This document shows, one piece after another, positions 1-5,111 of a stretch of DNA of 5,697 bases. The DNA is from an uncultured Ruminococcus sp. (lineage in GTDB: Bacteria > Bacillota > Clostridia > Oscillospirales > Acutalibacteraceae), in contig CACZPV010000023.1 of the NCBI GenBank assembly GCA_902783065.1, forward strand, positions 1-5,697, in the 5' to 3' direction. Positions within the stretch are counted from its first letter, which is position 1; every line of letters begins with the position of its first letter. The notes under the pieces are model-generated. The model saw only the letters and a program-made list of their open reading frames with translations. It was not told where the DNA came from and did no database searches. A program made the position numbers and the translations under genes.

Positions 1-637
1 GCCGGGCTCAGCAGGTACTTTCACGATAAGAACTTATGCAAAGGACAGCGCAGGCAAATCTGCGATGAAGGACTTTACTCTTACAGCAACTTCTGCAACA
101 GTAACAAATAATACTGCTGTCAGCAAGACAAACTTTAAAGTAGGCGAAATCGTAAGAGTTACCGGTGCAGCGTCCGGCGGCAGCGGCAGCTATAAATATG
201 AGTTCTACTACAGAAGAAGTACTGTCAGCTCATGGACAAAGTTTGACAATAACGGCACAGGCATCTTCCAGCCAGGCTCAGCAGGTACATTCTATATCAG
301 AACCTACGCAAAAGACACTGCCGGCAGATCTGCAAAGAAAGACTTTACTCTTACTGCAACAGCATGTACTCTCAACAACAAAACAACCGTTTCAAAAACA
401 AAGTTTACAGTAGGAGATACGGTTATTGTTGCAGGTGCTGCTTCCGGCGGCAACAATAATTATACTTATGAGTTCTATTATAAGAGAGATACCTCCAACA
501 CATGGACCAAGTTTGGTTCAGATGGATTTGGTACATTCAGACCTGGTTCTGCCGGAACATTCACAATTAAGACCTACGTAAAAGACACCGCAGGTCATAC
601 CGGTGTAAAAGAGTTTGCACTTACAGCAACAAACTAA
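1..637 (+). CDS. C-terminal part of a secreted or surface repeat protein (triple-tyrosine / Y_Y_Y-like repeats), 5' partial
   Basis: The reading frame is open from base 2 and ends at TAA 635-637, giving 211 visible residues; the true start lies upstream of the window. The visible part is entirely repeats: the last 30 residues of one unit, then two complete 90-residue units and a final Asn. Each unit has a KTxFxVGxxVxVxGAASGG strand region, a tyrosine-rich YxYEFYY core, a WTKF segment, then PGSAGTFxIxTY and KDxAG. This resembles the bacterial-Ig-like triple-tyrosine (Y_Y_Y) modules found in tandem at the C-termini of ruminococcal secreted proteins and hydrolases. The composition (Thr, Ser, Gly, Ala, Tyr; no Cys apart from one in the last unit) fits an extracellular beta-sandwich. 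No LPXTG anchor, dockerin or membrane segment follows the last unit, so attachment to the cell, if any, depends on the unseen N-terminal part. The enzymatic or binding role of the whole protein cannot be judged from here. Confidence 0.85.
   Translation, partial: PGSAGTFTIRTYAKDSAGKSAMKDFTLTATSATVTNNTAVSKTNFKVGEIVRVTGAASGGSGSYKYEFYYRRSTVSSWTKFDNNGTGIFQPGSAGTFYIRTYAKDTAGRSAKKDFTLTATACTLNNKTTVSKTKFTVGDTVIVAGAASGGNNNYTYEFYYKRDTSNTWTKFGSDGFGTFRPGSAGTFTIKTYVKDTAGHTGVKEFALTATN
2..631 (+). repeat. Tandem 270-bp / 90-aa coding repeat array
   Basis: Units are 2-91 (last third only), 92-361 and 362-631, with no insertion or deletion between the two full units. By hand alignment the full units share 54 of 90 residues. 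The partial first unit matches the second at 26 of 30 residues and the third at 21 of 30. The best-kept blocks are GAASGG, YEFYY, PGSAGTF and KDxAG. Codons differ at many synonymous sites even where the protein is the same, so these are old duplications under protein-level selection rather than a recent expansion. Confidence 0.9.
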
Positions 638-678
638 TATTCTGTAATAAAATCATTATTATCAGGAACATCTTCTGA

Positions 679-720
679 GCGGCGGCAGCAACGATAATTC
701 GTTGCTGCCGCTGTCGTTTG
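679..720 (+). terminator. GC-rich hairpin after the repeat-protein gene, probable terminator
   Basis: A perfect 13-bp stem pairs 682-694 (GCGGCAGCAACGA) with 699-711 across a TAAT loop (695-698). It extends outward by a G-U pair, C680-G713 and G679-T714. It begins 41 nt after the stop codon of the repeat gene and lies well before the purL promoter, the expected place for that transcript to end. The following bases (CGTTTGGG) hold only three consecutive Ts, so as an intrinsic terminator it has a strong stem but a poor U-tract. It could instead act mainly as an mRNA 3'-end stabiliser. Confidence 0.55.
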
Positions 721-794
721 GGCAGGGAAATGGACAGAAGAAGCGTATCTGTCAATAGATTCGTAACTTTTTAATGTGTGAAGCTGTGTAAATA

Positions 795-823
795 TTGAAA
801 ATTAATACGAAATATGATACAAT
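795..823 (+). promoter_or_regulatory. Sigma-A promoter of purL
   Basis: The -35 box TTGAAA (795-800) and -10 box TACAAT (818-823) each differ from consensus at one position and are separated by exactly 17 nt. A TG at 815-816 makes this an extended -10 promoter (TGA-TACAAT). Transcription would begin near 830, leaving a 5' leader of about 160 nt before purL. It is the best promoter-like match I found between the upstream hairpin and purL. Confidence 0.75.
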
Positions 824-875
824 GAATTTGTCTGTAATACTAATTTCTGATAGAAAGTATACTTGGATTTGCGGG

Positions 876-904
876 AAATAGACCTCAAAGGCTGTCTGTT
901 TTTT
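876..904 (+). terminator. Possible transcription attenuator in the purL leader
   Basis: Bases 876-883 (AAATAGAC) pair with 894-901 (GTCTGTTT) over eight positions with one G-U. C884-G891 may add a pair beyond a two-base bulge. The right arm runs into six consecutive Ts (899-904). The shape is that of an intrinsic terminator lying between promoter and gene, which would permit premature termination of purL transcription. The stem is AU-rich and weak, and I do not see a clear competing antiterminator, so attenuation is inference. Confidence 0.35.
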
Positions 905-922
905 ATCAGGTATTTAGTATAA

Positions 923-954
923 GCTGTGTCGGGCAATGTTTTGCCTGCCGCAGC
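923..954 (+). other. Strong hairpin in the purL leader
   Basis: Positions 923-936 pair with 941-954 over 14 positions (two wobbles, one T-C mismatch at 929/948) closed by the loop TGTT at 937-940. The outer arm is GCTG with CAGC and the inner arm is GGCAA with TTGCC. The following bases (GATATTATTA) do not form a T-tract, so it is not an intrinsic terminator. It could be an mRNA-stabilising stem or part of a larger regulatory fold. Confidence 0.5.
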
Positions 955-983
955 GATATTATTACCGGAATTGTACCGGAGAT

Positions 984-990
984 GGGTGAT
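984..990 (+). promoter_or_regulatory. Ribosome binding site that selects the purL start at 994
   Basis: GGGTGAT at 984-990 matches the 3' half of the extended Shine-Dalgarno sequence (AAGGAGGTGATC). Its GG pair sits 7 nt before the ATG at 994, which is ideal spacing. The alternative in-frame ATG at 982 directly follows the GGAG at 978-981 with no spacer and overlaps this site, so it is a poor start. Confidence 0.7.
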
Positions 991-993
991 AAA

Positions 994-3900
994 ATGGCAG
1001 TAAAAAGAATTTTTGTGGAAAAACGCAGCGGCTTTGATGTCGAAGCATCTAATCTTACAGCCGATATCCAGAAAAGTCTGGGACTTACGGCTGTTGAAAA
1101 AGTAAGAATTATTAACCGCTACGATATTAGCGGAATTGATGGAGAGGATTTTGAAAAAGCCAAATCAACAATCCTCAGTGAAACTAATGCGGATATCGTT
1201 TATGATGAAATACTCCCTGAGGATAGCGATTACAGCATCTTCGCAATGGAATATCTGCCCGGTCAGTATGATCAGAGAGCTGATTCGGCTGCACAATGTG
1301 TTCAGCTGTTGACACAGGGAGAAAGACCGCAGGTTGTTTCTGCAAAAGTGATTGGTATAAAGGGCAATATTACACAGTCAGATATGGATAAAATCAAACA
1401 CTATCTAATTAATCCCGTTGAATCCCGCGAAGCTTCTCTTGATAAACCTGAATCTCTTGATATGAAAGCGGATGTTCCTGCTGATGTAGCTGTCGTCAGC
1501 GGCTTTACTGAATGGAACGATGAAAAAATGAAAAACTACTTCGACAGTATGGGCTTTGCGATGACACTCTCAGATCTGAAATTCTGCCGTGATTATTTCC
1601 GTGACGACGAACACAGGGATCCTACCGTTACCGAACTGCGTGTGATTGATACCTATTGGTCGGATCACTGCCGTCATACAACCTTCCTTACAAGACTTGA
1701 AAAAATTGAAATAGAAAAATCCGAATTGACTAAAACTATTCAGGATGCTCTTGCATTGTATTATGAAAGCAGAGAGGAGATCTATGGCAAAAACAGCGAT
1801 AGAGATGTATCTCTGATGGATATGGCACTTGTCGGTATGAAACTTCTCAGAAAAAGAGGAATGATTCCCGATCTTGACCAGAGTGACGAGATCAATGCCT
1901 GCTCCATTGAAGTACCCGTGACGATTGACGGCAAAACAGAACAGTGGCTTGTACAGTTTAAAAATGAAACTCATAACCATCCGACAGAAATTGAACCCTT
2001 CGGCGGTGCTGCAACCTGCCTCGGAGGTGCAATTCGTGATCCGCTTTCGGGCAGGTCTTACGTTTATCAGGCAATGCGTGTTACCGGATCAGGTGACCCT
2101 ACTGTTCCATTTGAAAAAACAATGGAAGGCAAGCTTCCGTCCAGAAAGATTACTACCGGCGCAGCGCAGGGTTACAGTTCCTACGGCAACCAGATCGGTC
2201 TTGCTACCGGTCAGGTAGTTGAACTTTATGATCCGGGCTATGCAGCAAAGAGAATGGAAATCGGTGCTGTAATCGGTGCATCACCTAAAGAGAATGTTGT
2301 AAGAGGAGTACCGTCCCCCGACGATATAATCGTTCTGCTCGGCGGCAGAACCGGACGTGATGGCTGCGGAGGTGCTACAGGTTCTTCCAAGGCTCATACA
2401 ATGGATTCAATAGAAACCTGCGGTGCAGAAGTACAAAAAGGAAATCCTCCGACTGAAAGAAAAATACAAAGATTGTTCAGAAATAAAACAGTATCTACAA
2501 TGATAAAACGCTGTAACGATTTCGGTGCAGGCGGTGTCTGTGTAGCTATTGGCGAACTTGCTGACGGACTGACAGTTGATCTTGACAAAGTAACAAAAAA
2601 ATATGACGGTCTTGACGGCACGGAACTGGCTATTTCCGAATCACAGGAAAGAATGGCTGTTGTTCTTGAGGCAAAAGATGTGGATAAATTTATTGCTGAA
2701 GCCGCTAAGGAAAACCTTGAAGCAACTGCTGTTGCAGTTGTAACCGAAACACCCCGTCTTACCATGAACTGGAGAGGAAAAACCATTGTTGACCTCAGCA
2801 GAAAATTCCTCAATACCAATGGTGTAACACAGGTTGCAGAGGCATTTATCACTGCTCCCGATGCAAATAAGAATTACCGCACTCATGCACCTGAATTACT
2901 CAAGGGCAAAAATACGGCAGATAGTTTTAAAGAGAACCTTTCTAGACTTGAAGTATGCTCTCAGCGTGGTCTTGCAGAAAGATTTGATGCAAGTATCGGT
3001 GCGGCAACTGTTATGATGCCTTTCGGTGGAAAAACACAGCTTACTCCGGAGGAAGCTATGGCGGCTAAAATTCCGCTGCTTGAAGGCGAAACAGACGATG
3101 CCACCGCTATGTCATATGGCTACATCCCCGGTATTGCAAAATGGAGTCCGTTCCACGGCGCTGCATTTGCAGTAACGGAATCTCTGTCCAAACTGCTCGC
3201 AATCGGTGCTGATCCGCTGACAGCCAGACTGACTTTCCAGGAATATTTTGAAAGGCTGCACGATGTTCCGTCACGTTGGGGCAAGCCTGCTGCCGCACTG
3301 TTGGGATCACTTGTGGCACAGATAAAGATGGGACTTCCTTCTATCGGCGGCAAAGACAGTATGTCCGGATCATTTGAAGATCTTGATGTTCCGCCTACTC
3401 TCGTCAGCTTTGCAGTGGCTATGACAAAGGCATCAAAGACAATTTCAGCGGAATTTAAGAAACCTGGTTCCAAAGTTATCTACGTACCTGTCCCTGAGGA
3501 TAAATCATCAATGCTGCCTGAATGGGAAAAGCTTAAGAATATGTATCGTGCCGTTTATGCACTGATGAACGAAGGTAAAGTTCTGGCTGCTTCTACTGTC
3601 AAAGAAGGCGGTGCTGCAGCAGCTGTTGCCAAGATGTCATTCGGCAATAAGATTGGCTTTGATTTTGCTGCGGAACTTACAGAGGATGAATTGTATGCTC
3701 CGCTCTCCGGTTCACTTATTCTTGAACTGGCAGATGGCGCACAGCTTACAAAAGACGTACTTTATTATGATCTTGGTACTACAACACATGAACCAAAAAT
3801 TACTGTTAACGGTTCTGTACTTGATATTGATGAACTCATCAGCGTATGGGAAGAAAAGCTTGAGGGTGTATTCCCAACAAAGGCAAAATGTCCGGCTGTT

Positions 3901-4758
3901 TCAAAGGATATTCCGCTTTATACGGAAAGAAATACTTCTTCTCCCGTTATTAAAACAGCAAAACCAAAGGTATTTATTCCTGTGTTCCCCGGCACTAATT
4001 GTGAAGTGGATACCGCCAGAGCATTCGAAAAAGCCGGTGCTGATCCGCAGCTTCTGATTGTGCGCAATCTGACACCGGATGCAATTGAAGAAACCATTGC
4101 CGAAATGGTAAAACTGATTAAGCAAGCTCAGATGATTATGATTCCGGGAGGCTTTTCCGGCGGTGACGAACCTGACGGTTCAGGTAAATTCATTGCAACA
4201 ACCTTCCGTAATCCGAGAATCAGTGAAGCTGTAAATGACCTTCTTAAAAATCGTGATGGTCTGATGCTTGGTATATGCAACGGTTTCCAGGCGCTGATTA
4301 AACTGGGGCTGGTACCATACGGAGAAATCAGAGAACTTAAAGTAGATGATGCCACCCTGACTTACAATACGATTGGCAGACATATATCTCACATGGCATA
4401 TACAAGAGTTACTTCTGTAAAATCGCCATGGTTGTCGGGTGTAAATGCAGGCGATATTTTCTCAATCCCGATTTCCCACGGAGAAGGACGGTTTGCTGCA
4501 AGTGATGCAATGCTTGATCAGCTCATTAAAAACGGTCAGATTGCAACTCAGTATGTGGATCTTGACGGCAATCCTTCCGGTGATATTGCTTTCAATACAA
4601 ATGGTTCAATCTGCGCAATTGAAGGTATTACAAGCCCGGATGGACGTGTACTGGGCAAAATGGGACATTCTGAACGCAAAGGTGAAAATCTTTATTTCAA
4701 CACTCCGTTTGAAAAGGACCAGAAGCTTTTTGAAAGCGGTGCAGCGTATTTTAAATAA
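994..4758 (+). CDS. purL: Phosphoribosylformylglycinamidine synthase, single-chain with fused glutaminase
   Basis: This cytoplasmic enzyme converts FGAR, glutamine and ATP to FGAM, the fourth step of de novo IMP synthesis. The 1,254-residue product is full length for the clostridial/streptococcal large PurL. Domains in order (rough limits): PurS-like N-terminal region (1-150); linker with WSDHCRHTTF (222-231), whose His225 matches the proposed catalytic His of PurL proteins; first AIRS-like ATP-binding half with KNETHNHPTEIEPFGG (323-338) and GGRTGRDGCGGATGSS (450-465); second AIRS-like half with IGGKDSMSG (784-792); class I glutaminase from about 990 with FPGTNCE (998-1004), GGFSGGDE (1052-1059), nucleophile Cys1095 in GICNGFQ, and His1225 and Glu1227 in GHSER completing the triad. 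No frameshift or missing catalytic residue was seen. The start at 994 is preferred to the in-frame ATG at 982 because of the ribosome binding site. With its own promoter and a terminator just downstream, it appears monocistronic. Confidence 0.97.
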   Translation: MAVKRIFVEKRSGFDVEASNLTADIQKSLGLTAVEKVRIINRYDISGIDGEDFEKAKSTILSETNADIVYDEILPEDSDYSIFAMEYLPGQYDQRADSAAQCVQLLTQGERPQVVSAKVIGIKGNITQSDMDKIKHYLINPVESREASLDKPESLDMKADVPADVAVVSGFTEWNDEKMKNYFDSMGFAMTLSDLKFCRDYFRDDEHRDPTVTELRVIDTYWSDHCRHTTFLTRLEKIEIEKSELTKTIQDALALYYESREEIYGKNSDRDVSLMDMALVGMKLLRKRGMIPDLDQSDEINACSIEVPVTIDGKTEQWLVQFKNETHNHPTEIEPFGGAATCLGGAIRDPLSGRSYVYQAMRVTGSGDPTVPFEKTMEGKLPSRKITTGAAQGYSSYGNQIGLATGQVVELYDPGYAAKRMEIGAVIGASPKENVVRGVPSPDDIIVLLGGRTGRDGCGGATGSSKAHTMDSIETCGAEVQKGNPPTERKIQRLFRNKTVSTMIKRCNDFGAGGVCVAIGELADGLTVDLDKVTKKYDGLDGTELAISESQERMAVVLEAKDVDKFIAEAAKENLEATAVAVVTETPRLTMNWRGKTIVDLSRKFLNTNGVTQVAEAFITAPDANKNYRTHAPELLKGKNTADSFKENLSRLEVCSQRGLAERFDASIGAATVMMPFGGKTQLTPEEAMAAKIPLLEGETDDATAMSYGYIPGIAKWSPFHGAAFAVTESLSKLLAIGADPLTARLTFQEYFERLHDVPSRWGKPAAALLGSLVAQIKMGLPSIGGKDSMSGSFEDLDVPPTLVSFAVAMTKASKTISAEFKKPGSKVIYVPVPEDKSSMLPEWEKLKNMYRAVYALMNEGKVLAASTVKEGGAAAAVAKMSFGNKIGFDFAAELTEDELYAPLSGSLILELADGAQLTKDVLYYDLGTTTHEPKITVNGSVLDIDELISVWEEKLEGVFPTKAKCPAVSKDIPLYTERNTSSPVIKTAKPKVFIPVFPGTNCEVDTARAFEKAGADPQLLIVRNLTPDAIEETIAEMVKLIKQAQMIMIPGGFSGGDEPDGSGKFIATTFRNPRISEAVNDLLKNRDGLMLGICNGFQALIKLGLVPYGEIRELKVDDATLTYNTIGRHISHMAYTRVTSVKSPWLSGVNAGDIFSIPISHGEGRFAASDAMLDQLIKNGQIATQYVDLDGNPSGDIAFNTNGSICAIEGITSPDGRVLGKMGHSERKGENLYFNTPFEKDQKLFESGAAYFK

Positions 4759-4771
4759 TATAATTTAAGTA

Positions 4772-4814
4772 AAAAACAACGATCTGCGATAACATTTCGC
4801 TGACCGTTGTTTTT
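4772..4814. terminator. Bidirectional terminator between purL and the convergent HTH gene
   Basis: AAAAACAACG (4772-4781) pairs perfectly with CGTTGTTTTT (4805-4814). Inside, after single mismatches, TC/GA (4783-4784 with 4802-4803) and GCGA/TCGC (4786-4789 with 4797-4800) extend the stem to a 7-nt loop. It has a T-run on the + strand and, read from the other side, a T-run on the - strand, so it can end both transcripts. It starts 14 nt after the purL stop, and its outer edge overlaps the stop codon of the HTH gene. Confidence 0.85.
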
Positions 4815-5028
4815 ATCTGTTTATTTTAGGATTTTCAGTTCTTCCGAGAAGGTAATCGACAGATACATTAAAATAATCTGCGATTGCAACCAGTGTCTGA
4901 AAATCCGGCTCTCTAGCCCCTGTTTCATATTGACTGAGTGTATTTTGTGCAAGATTCAGTTCCATAGAAAGTCTTACTTGTGAAATATGTTTTTGTTTAC
5001 GAATTTCTTTTAATCTAAAAATCTTCAT
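4813..5028 (-). CDS. Xre/Cro-family helix-turn-helix transcriptional regulator, single domain
   Basis: The product has 71 residues and is almost wholly a Cro/C1-type (HTH_3) DNA-binding domain: RLKEIRKQKHISQ opens helix 1, LSMELNLAQNTLSQYETG (20-37) covers the helix-turn-helix with its typical SQYETG, and REPDFQTLVAIADYFNVSVDYLLGR (39-63) is the family's closing signature. Only eight residues follow, so there is no sensor or dimerisation domain. Its ligand, if any, is unknown. The start is set at the ATG at 5028 (MKIFRLKE), which fits the family's usual N-terminus and has AAGGGG just upstream, though only 2 nt away. An in-frame ATG at 5076 would add 16 residues unlike the family, lacks a ribosome binding site and sits inside a palindrome. 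It diverges from the zinc-ribbon membrane gene, and the palindrome in between is its likely operator. Autoregulation is plausible, but I could not identify its own promoter with confidence. Confidence 0.88.
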   Translation of the reverse strand: MKIFRLKEIRKQKHISQVRLSMELNLAQNTLSQYETGAREPDFQTLVAIADYFNVSVDYLLGRTENPKINR

Positions 5029-5030
5029 CA

Positions 5031-5036
5031 CCCCTT
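5031..5036 (-). promoter_or_regulatory. Closely spaced ribosome binding site of the HTH gene
   Basis: On the - strand AAGGGG (5036 down to 5031) is followed by TG and then the ATG. A 2-nt gap is shorter than the usual 5-9 nt, so initiation may be weak, as suits a repressor made in small amounts. The site shares two bases with the -35 box of the divergent promoter (TTGACA, 5035-5040). Confidence 0.5.
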
Positions 5037-5063
5037 GACAAAAATATAGCTTACTGTTATAAT
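5035..5063 (+). promoter_or_regulatory. Fully consensus sigma-A promoter of the zinc-ribbon membrane gene
   Basis: TTGACA (5035-5040) and TATAAT (5058-5063) are both perfect, the spacer is exactly 17 nt, and TGT before the -10 adds an extended -10 element. Transcription would start near 5070, about 42 nt before the ATG at 5112. Such a promoter should be very strong unless repressed, which agrees with the palindrome covering its -10 box and start point. Confidence 0.9.
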
Positions 5064-5095
5064 ATAAATATCTCATAATGAGATACTTATATTAT
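5059..5095. promoter_or_regulatory. 37-bp near-perfect palindrome, candidate operator
   Basis: The sequence is symmetric about A5077. The 17-bp core TATCTCATAATGAGATA (5069-5085) is perfect, the pair 5068/5086 mismatches, and nine further positions on each side (5059-5067 with 5087-5095) pair again. It includes five of the six bases of the -10 box and the predicted start point of the + strand promoter. A bound HTH dimer would therefore block RNA polymerase. The same symmetry would fold as a hairpin in RNA, mainly for a transcript crossing all of it. Assignment to the adjacent HTH regulator rests on position only. Confidence 0.7.
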
Positions 5096-5111
5096 GAAAG
5101 GGTGTTTCAAA

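Larger units (their letters stand above)
830..993 (+). other. purL 5' leader, structured, no recognised riboswitch
   Basis: From the predicted start point to the purL ATG there are about 160 nt with no credible gene. The leader contains a T-tailed hairpin (876-904), a strong 14-position stem (923-954) and a small CCGG/CCGG hairpin (965-968 with 976-979) whose right arm reaches the ribosome-binding region. I looked for the purine, PRPP and ZTP (pfl) riboswitch cores by eye and could not match their conserved bases. The rest of the intergenic region (715-794) shows nothing I can name. Confidence 0.4.

Noticed and set aside
165..413. Alternative-frame open reading stretch (82 codons) inside the repeat gene, rich in Ala, Ser and Gln.
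   Set aside because: It has no ribosome binding site and is a by-product of the repeated, stop-poor coding sequence in the true frame.
760..811. Inverted TTCGTA (760-765) / TACGAA (806-811) pair as possible PurR-type PurBoxes.
   Set aside because: The sites lack the CCGAAC core, are 40 nt apart rather than the usual 16-17, and six-base matches in AT-rich DNA are expected by chance.
822..881. 19-codon leader peptide frame (ATG 822 to TAG 879-881) ending in the T-tailed hairpin, reminiscent of a translated attenuator.
   Set aside because: Its ATG overlaps the -10 box and lies upstream of the predicted transcription start near 830, and no ribosome binding site precedes it.
781..929. Nine-base direct repeat AAGCTGTGT at 781-789 and 921-929.
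   Set aside because: The copies are 140 nt apart, one upstream of the promoter and one inside a leader stem, with no shared context; probably chance.
982..993. Upstream in-frame ATG for PurL at 982, adding Met-Gly-Asp-Lys.
   Set aside because: The GGAG at 978-981 touches this ATG with no spacer, and 982-990 itself holds the GGGTGAT that is ideally placed for the ATG at 994.
1570..4392. Several open stretches of 60-152 codons within purL on both strands.
   Set aside because: All lie inside an intact, motif-complete purL, resemble no known family and lack start signals.
5029..5076. Longer HTH protein starting at the - strand ATG at 5076 (MRYLYY...).
   Set aside because: It has no ribosome binding site, the added residues do not fit the family, and the codons lie inside the palindrome and across the divergent promoter.
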